A stretch of DNA of 64,000 nt from Hyperoodon ampullatus (lineage: Eukaryota; Chordata; Mammalia; Artiodactyla; Ziphiidae): contig CATKHW010000381.1 of the NCBI GenBank assembly GCA_949752795.1, forward strand, positions 248,001 through 312,000, given 5' to 3'. Positions within the stretch are counted from its first letter, which is position 1, and each line of letters starts with the position of its first letter. Positions 46,943 to 60,773 of the stretch are shown piece after piece. The position numbers were made by a program, and so were the translations under genes. The notes beneath the pieces were generated by a model. That model searched no databases. It saw nothing but the letters and a program-made list of their open reading frames with translations, and had not been told where the DNA came from.

Positions 46943-48607
46943 CAAGCAAGCGGGCAATGCAAATCTGCACTACAAAGAAGTATCACTTCCCACCGGTCAA
47001 AAGGGACATCCACAATATGTGTAAAATCCAGAAAGGCAAGACAGGCCCTGGAGAACAGGGAGCCTTGTTATGCTGATGGGCGGGATGTAAATTGCCAACT
47101 GCCTCTCTGGAGGAGTGCATTGTGTTCCCTAAAACAAGTAAACAACAGAGCTACAGAGCCAAGGGCACTTCCAGTCTAGGGAATATACCTTGGGAAAACT
47201 GAAAATCAATAAGACAGTGCCACCCCAAAATTTATGGCTGCACTGCTTACAAGGACCTCAACTTGGGTACACGTTAAATATCCCAGGAAATATAAAAATG
47301 GTTCAAAAAATTGTGGTACTTACGTACGATGGAATATCCCTCAGCCATGAAATCAATGTCATAAGACCAGTAGCAGCAAAATGGGTGGATTCAGGTACGA
47401 TGATTCTAAGTGAAATAAGTCACACAGAAAAAGAAACTTATCATAAGATATCACTTCTGAAGATCCTGTACACATGGCTACACTTGAACTGAGTTAGGAA
47501 AGAGAACAGTGTCTCACATTTAGAGAACACTCTTATGCCTGCTTAAGGGGGAAGGAGAGGTGGGGTGATGCATAAAACCAGAGTTTGATATAAGCACACG
47601 TACCATTCCAAAAACCAACTATGGAATAGACAAGACCTACACCTTCCTCAGTGAAAGGGACTCAAAACCCCATATTTCCCGCAGAGGAATATATCTGACT
47701 AGTAAGTATCTTAAAACCTATGTATTGATATGTCTCCGTAAGGGAATCAAGTGTGTCTAGACTGGCATAAACATGGCAGCGAGAATCAGCTCAAACCCAC
47801 TAAAAAAAGGAATTTCAAAAACAAAACAAAAAAACTGGGAAATTCTTTACAATTCCTTCAGGGTCTCTGATGAAACCTGGAATGACCCTATCTACAACGA
47901 CAGCTGGATGTGGCATAAGGAGGGACACTTGGGACTGAGAGGATTGGTGAGATTGGGTGAGCAAATGCAGACCCTTTAAAGCACAAATGCCTGGCACCCA
48001 TTCCATGGGTCCCAACTGTCCAGGTTGAAGGGAATATTACTACAGCTATAACATGTACGGGAAACCTAGAGAACGGACACACTGTGAATACGAAAGGTTT
48101 CTAAAACTCAACGAATAGTCCCTCTCCTGGTGCTCCTCTTTGACTTTACATCTGCTTTACTATCAACCTCCCAACTTGGAGAGACAGACCCTTTAACCTC
48201 CTGGTTCGCACAGGTTGCCAATTTGGCAGAGGATGAAAGGGAAGAGGGAGAACCAATGAGAGAGTAGCTGTTAGGCATTTGGACGGGCACATATCACTGT
48301 AATTTCCCGGCAGGAAGAAGAATTAACCAAAGTCTCAGCCACCCACCGGGAACCAGTATAAGTTCTGAACCAAAATTTTGGACTTGCGGTCAGCTCACCA
48401 AAAACGAGTTGAAAAATGGAGCTCAGGGGCACAGCAATTCACAAAATGGCCGAGTAATAAAGGACAACTATCGTCCAAAAATCTGTTGAGGGAAGGCAAC
48501 GAGGCGGACTTTAAAGCGAGGCAGAATAGCAGGAAACAGATTTCAAGAGGTACGTTGGAATCGCCTTTAAAGCACAAGAAGAGGGGCACAACTTCGACAA
48601 TGATGCA
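46869..48607 (+). repeat. Satellite monomer 27 (chimeric)
   Basis: 1,739 bp with a perfect palindrome (46869-46942). L1 part 46957-47834. Matches monomer 36 to about 47,275. By 47,455 (CACTTCTGAAG, GTACACATGG, TTAGAGAACAC) it matches monomers 24 and 25. Confidence 0.95.
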
Positions 48608-50345
48608 CTTGGCCAAAAGGGCGTATGCGTTTTCTCCTGAATATATTCAGGAGAAAACACATACGCCATTTTTGGCCAAGCAAGCAAGCGGGCAATGCAA
48701 ATCTGCACTACAAAGAAGTATCACTTCCCACTGTTCAAAAGGGACATCCACAAAATGTGTAAAAACCAGAAAGGCAAGACAGGCCCTGGAGAACAGGGAG
48801 CCTTGTTATGCTGATGGGCGGGATGTAACTTGCCGACTGCCTCTCTGGAGCAGTGCATTGTGTTCCCTAAAACAAGTAAAGAACAGAGCTACAGAGCCAA
48901 GGGCACTTCCAGTCTAGGGAATATACCTTGGGAAAACTGAAAATCAATAAGACAGAGCCACCCCAAAATTTAGGGCTGCACTGCTTACAAGGACCTCAAC
49001 TTGGGTACACCTTAAATATCCCAGGAAATATAAAAATGGTTCAAAAAATTGTGGTACTTACGTACGATGGAATATCCCTCAGCCATGAAGTCAATGTCAT
49101 AAGACCAGTAGCAGCAAAATGGGTGGAATCAAGTACGATGATTCTAAGTGAAATAAGTCACACAGAAAAAGAAACTTATCATAAGATATCACTTATGAAG
49201 ATCCTGTAAACATGGCTACACTTGAACTGAGTTAGGAAAGAGAACAGTGTCTCACATTTAGAAAACACTCTTATGCCTGCTTAAGGGGGAAGGAGAGGTG
49301 GGGTGATGCATAAAACCAGAGCTTGATATAAGCACAGGTACCGTTCCAAAAACCAACTATGGAATAGAAAAGACCTACATCTTCCTCAGTGAAAGGGACT
49401 CAATACCCCATATTTCCCGGAGAGGAATATATCTGACTAGTAAGAATCTTAAAACCTATGTATTGATATGTCTCTGTAAGGGAATCAAGTGTGTCTAGAC
49501 TGGCATAAACATGGCAGCAAGAATCAGCTCAAACCCACTATAAAAAGGAATTTCAAAAACAAAACAAAAAAACTGGGAAATTCTTTACAATTCCTTCAGG
49601 GTCTCTGATGAAACCTGGAATGACCCTATCTACAACGACAGCTGGATGTGGCATAAGGCTGGACGCTTGGGACTGAGAGAATTGGTGAGATTGTGTGAGC
49701 AAATGCAGACCCTTTAAAGCAATAATGCATGGCACCCATTCCATGGGTCCCAACTCTCCAGGTTGAAGGGAATATTACTACAGTTATAACATGTACGGGA
49801 AACCTAGAGAACGGACACACTGTGAATACGAAAGGTTTCTAAAACTCAACGAATAGTCCCTCTCCTGGTGCTCCGGTTTGACTTTCCATCTGCTTTACTA
49901 TCAACCTCCCAACTTGGAGAGACAGCCCCTTTAACCTCCTGGTTCGCACAGGTTGCCAATTTGGCAGAGGATGAAAGGGAAGAGGGAGAACCAATGAGAG
50001 AGTAGCTGTTAGGCATTTGGACGGGCACATATCACTGTAATTTCCTGGCAGGAAGAAGAATTAACCAAAGTCTCAGCCACCCACTGGGAACCAGCATAGG
50101 TCCTGAACCAAAATTTTGGACTTGCGGTCAGCTCACAAAAAACGAGTTGAAAAATGGAGCTCAGGGGCACAGCAATTCACAAACTGGCCGAGTAATAAAG
50201 GACAACTATCGTCCAAAAATCTGTTGAGGGAAGGCAACGAGGCAGACTTGAAAGCGAGGCAGAATAGCAGGAAACAGATTTCAAGAGGTACGTTGGAATC
50301 GCCTTTAAAGCACAGGAAGAGGGGCACAACTTCGACAATGATGCA
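48608..50345 (+). repeat. Satellite monomer 28
   Basis: 1,738 bp. Palindrome 48608-48680 has the left-arm deletion of monomer 10 but keeps the symmetric axis, plus two right-arm mismatches. L1 part 48695-49572. Confidence 0.95.
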
Positions 50346-52083
50346 CTTGGCCAAAAAGGTCCTATGCGTTCTCTCCTGAATATATTCAGGAGAAAACGCA
50401 TACGCCCTTTTTGGCCAAGCAAGCAAGCGGGCAATGCAAATCTGCACTACAAAGAAGTATCACTTCCCACTGGTCAAAAGGGACATCCACAAAATGTGTA
50501 AAAACCAGAAAGGCAAGACAGGCCCTGGAGAACAGGGAGCCTTGCTATGCTGATGGGCGGGATGTAAATTGCCAACTGCCACTCTGGAGGAGTGCATTGT
50601 GTTCCCTAAAACAAGTAAACAACAGAGCTACAGAGCCAAGGGCACTTCCAGTCTAGGGAATATACCTTGGGAAAACTGGAAATCAATAAGACAGAGCCAT
50701 CCCAAAATTTAGGGCTGCACTGCTTACAAGGACCTCAACTTTGGTCCACCTTAAATATCCCAGGAAATACAAAAATGGTTCAAAAAATTGTGGTACTTAT
50801 GTACGATGGAATATCCCTCAGCCATGAAATCAATGTCATAAGACCAGTAGCAGCAAAATGGGTGGATTCAGGTACGATGATTCTAAGTGAAATAAGTCAC
50901 AGAGAAAAAGAAACTTATCATAAGATATCACTTATGAAGATCCTGTAAACATGGCTACACTTGAACTGAGTTAGGAAAGAGAACAGTGTCTCACATTTAG
51001 AAAACACTCTTATGCCTGCTTAAGGGGGAAGGAGAGGTGGGGTGATGCATAAAACCAGAGTTTGATATAAGCACAGGTACCGTTCCAAAAACCAACTATG
51101 GAATAGACAAGACCTACCCCTTCCTCAGTGAAAGGGACTCACAACACCATATTTCCCGCAGAGGAATATATCTGACTAGTAAGAATCTTAAAACCTATGT
51201 ATTGATATGTCTCCGTTACGGAATCAAGTGTGTCTAGACTGGCATAAACATGGCAGCGAGAATCAGCTCAAACCCACTATAAAAAGGAATTTCAAAAACA
51301 AAACAAAAAAACTGGGAAATTCTTTACAATTCCTTCAGGGTCTCTGATGAAACCTGGAATGACCCTATCTACAATGACAGCTGGATGTGGCATAAGGAGG
51401 GACACTTGGGACTGAGAGGATTGGTGAGATTGGTTGAGCAAATGCAGACCCTTTAAAGCACAAGCGCCTGGCACCCATTCCATGGGTCCCAACTCTCCAG
51501 GTTGAAGGGAATATTACTACAGCTATAACATGTACGGGAAACCTAGAGAACGGACACACTGTGAATACGAAAGGTTTCTAAAACTCAACGAATAGTCCCT
51601 CTCCTGGTGCTCCGGTTTGTCTTCCATCTGCTTTACTATCAACCTCCCAACTTGGAGAGACAGCCCCTTTAACCTCCTGGTTCGCACAGGTTGCCAATTT
51701 GGCAGAGGATGAAAGGGAAGAGGGAGAACCAATGAGAGAGTAGCTGTTAGGCATTTGGACGGGCACATATCACTGTAATTTCCCAGCAGGAAGAAGAATT
51801 AACCAAAGTCTCAGCCACCCACAGGGAAACAGTATACGTCCTGAACCAAAATTTTGGACTTGCAGTCAGCTCAACAAAAACGAGTTGAAAAATGGAGCTC
51901 AGGGGCACAGCAATTCACAAACTGGCCGAGTAATAAAGGACAACTATCGTCCAAAAATCTGTTGATGGAAGGCAACGAGGCGGACTTGAAAGCGAGGCAG
52001 AATAGCAGGAAACAGATTTCAAGAGGTACGTTGGAATCGCCTTTAAAGCACAGGAAGAGGGGCACAACTTCGACAATGATGCA
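50346..52083 (+). repeat. Satellite monomer 29
   Basis: 1,738 bp. Palindrome 50346-50419 with three left-arm mismatches (AGGTCCTATGCG, TTCTCTCC). L1 part 50434-51311. The second dimer series begins in it at about 51.1 kb. Confidence 0.95.
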
Positions 52084-53821
52084 CTTGGCCAAAAAGTGCG
52101 TATGCGTTTTCTCCTGAATATATTCAGGAGAAAACGCATACGTCCTTTTTGGCCAAGCAAGCAAGCGGGCAATGCAAATCTGCACTACAAAGATGTATCA
52201 CTTCCCACCGGTCAAAAGGGACATCCACAAAATGTGTAAAAACCAGAAAGGCAAGACAGGCCCTGGAGAACAGGGAGCCTTTCTATGCTGAAGGGCGGGA
52301 TGTAAATTCTCAACTGCCTCTCTGGAGGAGTGCATTGTGTTCCCTAAAACAAGTAAACAACAGAGCTACAGAGACAAGGGCAATTCCAGTCTAGGGAATA
52401 TACCTTGGGAAAACTGGAAATCAATAAGACAGAGCCATCCCAAAATTTAGGGCTGCACTGCTTACAAGGACCTCAACTTGGGTCCACCTTAAATATCCCA
52501 GGAAATATAAAAATGGTTCAAAAAATTGTGGTACTTATGTACGATGGAATATCCCTCAGCCATGAAATCAATGTCATAAGACCAGTAGCAGCAAAATGGG
52601 TGGATTCAGGTACGATGATTCTAAGTGAAATAAGTCACAGAGAAAAAGAATTTTATCATAAGATATCACTTATGAAGATCCTGTAAACATGGCTACACTT
52701 GAACTCAGTTAGGAAAGAGAACAGTGTCTCACATTTAGAAAACACTCTTATGCCTGCTTTAGGGGGAAGGAGAGGTGGGGTGATGCATAAAACCAGAGTT
52801 TGATATAAGCACAGGTACCGTTCCAAAAACCAACTATGGAATATACAAGACCTACACCTTCCTCAGTGAAAGGGACTCATAACACCATATTTCCCGCAGA
52901 GGAATATATCTGACTAGTAAGAATCTTAAAACCTATGTATTGATATGTCTCCGTTACGGAATCAAGTGTGTCTAGACTGGCATAAACATGGCAGCGAGAA
53001 TCAGCTCAAACCCACTATAAAAAGGAATTTCAAAAACAAAACAAAAAAACTGGGAAATTCTTTACAATTCCTTCAGGGTCTCTGATGAAACCTGGAATGA
53101 CCCTATCTACAATGACAGCTGGATGTGGCATAAGGAGGGACACTTGGGACTGAGACGATTGGTGAGATTGGGTGAGCAAATGCAGACCCTTTAAAGCACA
53201 AGCGCCTGGCACCCATTCCATGGGTCCCAACTCTCCAGGTTGAAGGGAATATTACTACAGCTATAACATGTACGAGAAACCTAGAGAATGGACACACTGT
53301 GAATACGAAAGGTTTCTAAAACTCAACGAATAGTCCCTCTCCTGGTGCTCCGGTTTGACTTCCATCTGCTTTACTATCAACCTCCCACCTTGGAGAGACA
53401 GACCCTTTAACCTCCTGGTTCACACACGTTGCCAATTTGGCAGAGGATGAAAGGGAATAGGGAGAACCAATGAGAGAGTAGCTGTTAGGCATTTGGATTT
53501 GCACATATCACTGTAATTTCCCGGCAGGAAGAAGAATTAACCAAAGTCTCAGCCCCCCACCGGGAACCAGTATAGGTCCTGAACCAAAATTTTGGACTTG
53601 CAGTCAGCTCAACAAAAACGAGTTGAAAAATGGAGCTCAGGGGCACAGCAATTCACAAACTGGCCGAGTAATAAAGGACAACTATCGTCCAAAAATCTGT
53701 TGAGGGAAGGCAACGAGGCGGACTTGAAAGCGAGGCAGAATAGCAGGAAACAGATTTCAAGAGGTACGTTGGAATCGCCTTTAAAGCACAGGAAGAGGGG
53801 CACAACTTCGACAATGATGCA
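52084..53821 (+). repeat. Satellite monomer 30
   Basis: 1,738 bp. Palindrome 52084-52157, two mismatches at positions 14-15. L1 part 52172-53049. Near-identical to monomer 32. Confidence 0.95.
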
Positions 53822-55559
53822 CTTGGCCAAAAAGTGCGTATGCGTTTTCTCCTGAATATATTCAGGAGAAAACGCATACGTCCTTTTTGGCCAAGCAAGC
53901 AAGCGGGCAATGCAAATCTGCACTACAAAGAAGTATCACTTCCCACCAGTCAAAAGGGACTTCCACAAAATGTGTAAAAACCAGAAAGGCAAGACTGGCC
54001 CTGGAGAACAGGGAGCCTTTCTATGCTGAAGGGCGGGATGTAAATTGCCAACTGCCTCTCTGGAGGAGTGCATTGTGTTCCCTAAAACAAGTAAACAACA
54101 GAGCTACAGAGCCAAGGGCACTTCCAGTCTAGGGAATATACCTTGGGAAAACTGGAAATCAATAAGACATAGCCATCCCAAAATTTAGGGCTGCACTGCT
54201 TACAAGGACCTCAACTTGGGTCCACCTTAAATACCCCAGGAAATATAAAAATGGTTCAAAAAATTGGGGTACTTACGTACGATAGAATATCCCTCAGCCA
54301 TGAAATCAATGTCATAAGACCAGTAGCAGCAAAATGGGTGGATTCAGGTACGATGACTCTAAGTGAAATAAGTCACACAGAAAACGAAACTTATCATAAG
54401 ATATCACTTATGAAGATCCTGTAAACATGGCTACACTTGAACTGAGTTAGGAAAGAGAACAGTGTCTCACATTTAGAAAACACTCTTATGCCTGCTTAAG
54501 GGGGAAGGAGAGGTGGGGTGATGCATAAAACCAGAGTTTGATATAAGCACAGGTACCGTTCCAAAAACCAACTATGGAATAGACAAGACCTACCCCTTCC
54601 TCAGTGAAAGGGACTCACAACACCATATTTCCCGCAGAGGAATATATCTGACTAGTAAGAATCTTAAAACCTATGTATTGATATGTCTCCGTTACGGAAT
54701 CAAGTGAGTCTAGACTGGCATAAACATGGCAGCGAGAATCAGCTCAAACCCACTATAAAAAGGAATTTCAAAAACAAAACAAAAAAACTGGGAAATTCTT
54801 TACAATTCCTTCAGGGTCTCTGATGAAACCTGGAATGACCCTATCTACAATGACAGCTGGATGTGGCATAAGGAGGGACACTTGGGACTGAGAGGATTGG
54901 TGAGATTGGTTGAGCAAATGCAGACCCTTTAAAGCACAAGCGCCTGGCACCCATTCCATGGGTCCCAACTCTCCAGGTTGAAGGGAATATTACTACAGCT
55001 ATAACATGTACGGGAAACCTAGAGAACGGACACACTGTGAATACGAAATGTTTCTAAAACTCAACGAATAGTCCCTCTCCTGGTGCTCCGGTTTGTCTTC
55101 CATCTGCTTTACTATCAACCTCCCAACTTGGAGAGACAGCCCCTTTAACCTCCTGGTTCGCACAGGTTGCCAATTTGGCAGAGGATGAAAGGGAAGAGGG
55201 AGAACCAATGAGAGAGTAGCTGTTAGGCATTTGGACGGGCACATATCACTGTAATTTCCCAGCAGGAAGAAGAATTAACCAAAGTCTCAGCCACCCACCG
55301 GGAAACAGTATAGGTCCTGAACCAAAATTTTGGACTTGCAGTCAGCTCAACAAAAACGAGTTGAAAAATGGAGCTCAGGGGCACAGCAATTAACAAACTG
55401 GCCGAGTAATAAAGGACAACTATCGTCCAAAAATCTGTTGATGGAAGGCAACGAGGCGGACTTGAAAGCGAGGCAGAATAGCAGGAAACAGATTTCAAGA
55501 GGTACGTTGGAATCGCCTTTAAAGCACAGGAAGAGGGGCACAACTTCGACAATGATGCA
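53822..55559 (+). repeat. Satellite monomer 31
   Basis: 1,738 bp. Palindrome 53822-53895, mismatches at 14-15. L1 part 53910-54787. Near-identical to monomer 33. Confidence 0.95.
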
Positions 55560-57297
55560 CTTGGCCAAAAAGTGCGTATGCGTTTTCTCCTGAATATATT
55601 CAGGAGAAAACGCATACGTCCTTTTTGGCCAAGCAAGCAAGCGGGCAATGCAAATCTGCACTACAAAGATGTATCACTTCCCACCGGTCAAAAGGGACAT
55701 CCACAAAATGTGTAAAAACCAGAAAGGCAAGACAGGCCCTGGAGAACAGGGAGCCTTTCTATGCTGAAGGGCGGGATGTAAATTCTCAACTGCCTCTCTG
55801 GAGGAGTGCATTGTGTTCCCTAAAACAAGTAAACAACAGAGCTACAGAGACAAGGGCACTTCCAGTCTAGGGAATATACCTTGGGAAAACTGGAAATCAA
55901 TAAGACAGAGCCATCCCAAAATTTAGGGCTGCACTGCTTACAAGGACCTCAACTTGGGTCCACCTTAAATATCCCAGGAAATATAAAAATGGTTCAAAAA
56001 ATTGTGGTACTTATGTACGATGGAATATCCCTCAGCCATGAAATCAATGTCATAAGACCAGTAGCAGCAAAATGGGTGGATTCAGGTACGATGATTCTAA
56101 GTGAAATAAGTCACAGAGAAAAAGAATTTTATCATAAGATATCACTTATGAAGATCCTGTAAACATGGCTACACTTGAACTCAGTTAGGAAAGAGAACAG
56201 TGTCTCACATTTAGAAAACACTCTTATGCCTGCTTTAGGGGGAAGGAGAGGTGGGGTGATGCATAAAACCAGAGTTTGATATAAGCACAGGTACCGTTCC
56301 AAAAACCAACTATGGAATAGACAAGACCTACACCTTCCTCAGTGAAAGGGACTCACAACACCATATTTCCCGCAGAGGAATATATCTGACTAGTAAGAAT
56401 CTTAAAACCTATGTATTGATATGTCTCCGTTACGGAATCAAGTGTGTCTAGACTGGCATAAACATGGCAGCGAGAATCAGCTCAAACCCACTATAAAAAG
56501 GAATTTCAAAAACAAAACAAAAAAACTGGGAAATTCTTTACAATTCCTTCAGGGTCTCTGATGAAACCTGGAATGACCCTATCTACAATGACAGCTGGAT
56601 GTGGCATAAGGAGGGACACTTGGGACTGAGACGATTGGTGAGATTGGGTGAGCAAATGCAGACCCTTTAAAGCACAAGCGCCTGGCACCCATTCCATGGG
56701 TCCCAACTCTCCAGGTTGAAGGGAATATTACTACAGCTATAACATTTACGAGAAACCTAGAGAACGGACACACTGTGAATACGAAAGGTTTCTAAAACTC
56801 AACGAATAGTCCCTCTCCTGGTGCTCCGGTTTGACTTCCATCTGCTTTACTATCAACCTCCCACCTTGGAGAGACAGACCCTTTAACCTCCTGGTTCACA
56901 CACGTTGCCAATTTGGCAGAGGATGAAAGGGAATAGGGAGAACCAATGAGAGAGTAGCTGTTAGGCATTTGGATTTGCACATATCACTGTAATTTCCCGG
57001 CAGGAAGAAGAATTAACCAAAGTCTCAGCCCCCCACCGGGAACCAGTATAGGTCCTGAACCAAAATTTTGGACTTGCAGTCAGCTCAACAAAAACGAGTT
57101 GAAAAATGGAGCTCAGGGGCACAGCAATTCACAAACTGGCCGAGTAATAAAGGACAACTATCGTCCAAAAATCTGTTGAGGGAAGGCAACGAGGCGGACT
57201 TGAAAGCGAGGCAGAATAGCAGGAAACAGATTTCAAGAGGTACGTTGGAATCGCCTTTAAAGCACAGGAAGAGGGGCACAACTTCGACAATGATGCA
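55560..57297 (+). repeat. Satellite monomer 32
   Basis: 1,738 bp. Palindrome 55560-55633, mismatches at 14-15. L1 part 55648-56525. Confidence 0.95.
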
Positions 57298-59035
57298 CTT
57301 GGCCAAAAAGTGCGTATGCGTTTTCTCCTGAATATATTCAGGAGAAAACGCATACGTCCTTTTTGGCCAAGCAAGCAAGCGGGCAATGCAAATCTGCACT
57401 ACAAAGAAGTATCACTTCCCACCAGTCAAAAGGGACTTCCACAAAATGTGTAAAAACCAGAAAGGCAAGACTGGCCCTGGAGAACAGGGAGCCTTTCTAT
57501 GCTGAAGGGCGGGATGTAAATTGCCAACTGCCTCTCTGGAGGAGTGCATTGTGTTCCCTAAAACAAGTAAACAACAGAGCTACAGAGCCAAGGGCACTTC
57601 CAGTCTAGGGAATATACCTTGGGAAAACTGGAAATCAATAAGACATAGCCATCCCAAAATTTAGGGCTGCACTGCTTACAAGGACCTCAACTTGGGTCCA
57701 CCTTAAATACCCCAGGAAATATAAAAATGGTTCAAAAAATTGGGGTACTTACGTACGATAGAATATCCCTCAGCCATGAAATCAATGTCATAAGACCAGT
57801 AGCAGCAAAATGGGTGGATTCAGGTACGATGACTCTACGTGAAATAAGTCACACAGAAAACGAAACTTATCATAAGATATCACTTATGAAGATCCTGTAA
57901 ACATGGCTACACTTGAACTGAGTTAGGAAAGAGAACAGTGTCTCACATTTAGAAAACACTCTTATGCCTGCTTAAGGGGGAAGGAGAGGTGGGGTGATGC
58001 ATAAAACCAGAGTTTGATATAAGCACAGGTACCGTTCCGAAAACCAACTATGGAATAGACAAGACCTACCCCTTCCTCAGTGAAAGGGACTCAAAACCCC
58101 ATATTTCCCGCAGAGGAATATATCTGACTAGTAAGAATCTTAACACCTATGTATTGATATGTCTTCGTAAGGGAATCAAGTGTGTCTAGAATGGCATAAA
58201 CATGGCAGCCAGAATCAGCTCAAACCCACTATAAAAATGAATTTCAAAAACAAAACATTAAAACTGGGAAATTCTTCACAATTCCTTCAGGGTCTCTGAT
58301 GAAACCTGGAATGACCCTATCTGCAACGACAGCTGGATGTGGCATAAGGAGGGACACTTGGGACTGAGACGATTGGTGAGATTGGGTGAGCAAATGCAGA
58401 CCCTTTAAAGCACAAATGCCTGGCACCCATTCCATGGTTCCCAACTCTCCAGGTTGAAGGGAATATTACTACAGCTATAACATGTACGAGAAACCTAGAG
58501 AACGGACACACTGTGAATACGAAAGGTTTCTAAAACTCAACGAATAGTCCCTCTCCTGGTGCTCTGGTTTGACTTTCCATCTGCTTTACTATCAACCTCC
58601 CAGCTTGGTGAGACAGCCCCTTTAAGCTCCTGGTTCTCAAGGTTGCCAATTTGGCAGAGGATGAAAGGGAAGAGGGAGAACCAATGAGAGAGTAGCTGTT
58701 AGGCATTTGGACGGTCACATATCACTGTAATTTCCCGGCTGGAAGAAGAATTAACCAAAGTCTCAGCCACCCACCGGGAACCAGTATAGGTCCTGAACCA
58801 AAATTTTGGACTTGTGGTCAGCTCAGCAAAAACAAGTTGAAAAATGGAGCTCAGGGGCACAGCAATTCACAAACTGGCCGAGTAATGAAGGACAACTATC
58901 GTCCAAAAATCTGTTGAGGGAAGACAACGAGGCGGACTTGAAAGCGAGGCAGAATAGCAGGAAACAGATTTCAAGAGGTACGTTGGAATCGCCTTTAAAG
59001 CACAGGAAGAGGGGCACAATTTCGACAATGATGCA
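57298..59035 (+). repeat. Satellite monomer 33
   Basis: 1,738 bp. Palindrome 57298-57371, mismatches at 14-15. L1 part 57386-58263. From about 58,036 (TTCCGAAAACC) it leaves the dimer series and matches monomer 36 at an offset of 5,215 bp. Confidence 0.95.
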
Positions 59036-60773
59036 CTTGGCCAAAAAGGGCGCATGCGTTTTCTCCTGAATATATTCAGGAGAAAACGCATACGTCCTTT
59101 TTGGCCAAGCAAGCAAGCGGGCAATGCAAATCTGCACTACAAAGAAGTATCAATTCCAACCGGTCAAAAGGGACATCCACAAAATGTGTAAAAACCAGAA
59201 AGGCAAGACAGGCCCTGGAGAACAGGGAGCCTTGATATGCTGAAGGGCGGGATGTAAATTGCAAACTGCCTCTCTGTAGGAGTGAATTGTGTTCCCTAAA
59301 ACAAGTAAACAACAGAGCTACAGAGCCAAGGGCACATCCAGTCTAGGGAATATACCTTGGGAAAACTGAATATCAATACGACAGAGCCACCCCAAAATTT
59401 AGGGCTGCACTGCTTACAAGGACCTCAACTTGGGTCCACCTTAAATATCCCAGGAAATATAAAAATGGTTCAAAATATTGTGGTACTTATGTACGATGGA
59501 ATATCCCTCAGCCATGAAATCAATGTCATAAGACCAGTAGCAGCAAAATGGGTGGATTCAGGTACGATGATTCTAAGTGAAATAAGTCACAGAGAAAAAG
59601 AATTTTATCATAAGATATCACTTATGAAGATCCTGTAAACATGGCTACACTTGAACTCAGTTAGGAAAGAGAACAGTGTCTCACATTTAGAAAACACTCT
59701 TATGCCTGCTTTAGGGGGAAGGAGAGGTGGGGTGATGCATAAAACCAGAGTTTGATATAAGCACAGGTACCGTTCCAAAAACCAACTATGGAATAGACAA
59801 GACCTACACCTTCCTCAGTGAAAGGGACTCACAACACCATATTTCCCGCAGAGGAATATATCTGACTAGTAAGAATCTTAAAACCTATGTATTGATATGT
59901 CTCCGTTACGGAATCAAGTGTGTCTAGACTGGCATAAACATGGCAGCGAGAATCAGCTCAAACCCACTATAAAAAGGAATTTCAAAAACAAAACAAAAAA
60001 ACTGGGAAATTCTTTCCAATTCCTTCAGGGTCTCTGATGAAACCTGGAATGACCCTATCTACAATGACAGCTGGATGTGGCATAAGGAGGGACACTTGGG
60101 ACTGAGACGATTGGTGAGATTGGGTGAGAAAATGCAGACCCTTTAAAGCACAAGCGCCTGGCACCCATTCCATGGGTCCCAACTCTCCAGGTTGAAGGGA
60201 ATATTACTACAGCTATAACATTTACGAGAAACCTAGAGAACGGACACACTGTGAATACGAAAGGTTTCTAAAACTCAACGAATAGTCCCTCTCCTGGTGC
60301 TCCGGTTTGACTTCCATCTGCTTTACTATCAACCTCCCACCTTGGAGAGACAGACCCTTTAACCTCCTGGTTCACACACGTTGCCAATTTGGCAGAGGAT
60401 GAAAGGGAATAGGGAGAACCAATGAGAGAGTAGCTGTTAGGCATTTGGATTTGCACATATCACTGTAATTTCCCGGCAGGAAGAAGAATTAACCAAAGTC
60501 TCAGCCCCCCACCGGGAACCAGTATAGGTCCTGAACCAAAATTTTGGACTTGCAGTCAGCTCAACAAAAACGAGTTGAAAAATGGAGCTCAGGGGCACAG
60601 CAATTCACAAACTGGCCGAGTAATAAAGGACAACTATCGTCCAAAAATCTGTTGAGGGAAGGCAACGAGGCGGACTTGAAAGCGAGGCAGAATAGCAGGA
60701 AACAGATTTCAAGAGGTACGTTGGAATCGCCTTTAAAGCACAGGAAGAGGGGCACAACTTCGACAATGATGCA
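59036..60773 (+). repeat. Satellite monomer 34
   Basis: 1,738 bp. Palindrome 59036-59109: the right arm carries CGTCCT, but the left arm keeps GGGCG with a new GCATGCG, giving two mismatches. L1 part 59124-60001. Rejoins the dimer series at about 59.36 kb. Confidence 0.95.

Larger units (their letters stand above)
44800..47420 (+). repeat. Nine-unit register duplication, copy A
   Basis: Matches 60444-63064 at a constant 15,644 bp. Shared variants include GGGGGCAGGAGAGG, GATCAGTAAG, CATGGCAGCCATTCC and ACAGTGCCACC. Confidence 0.87.
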
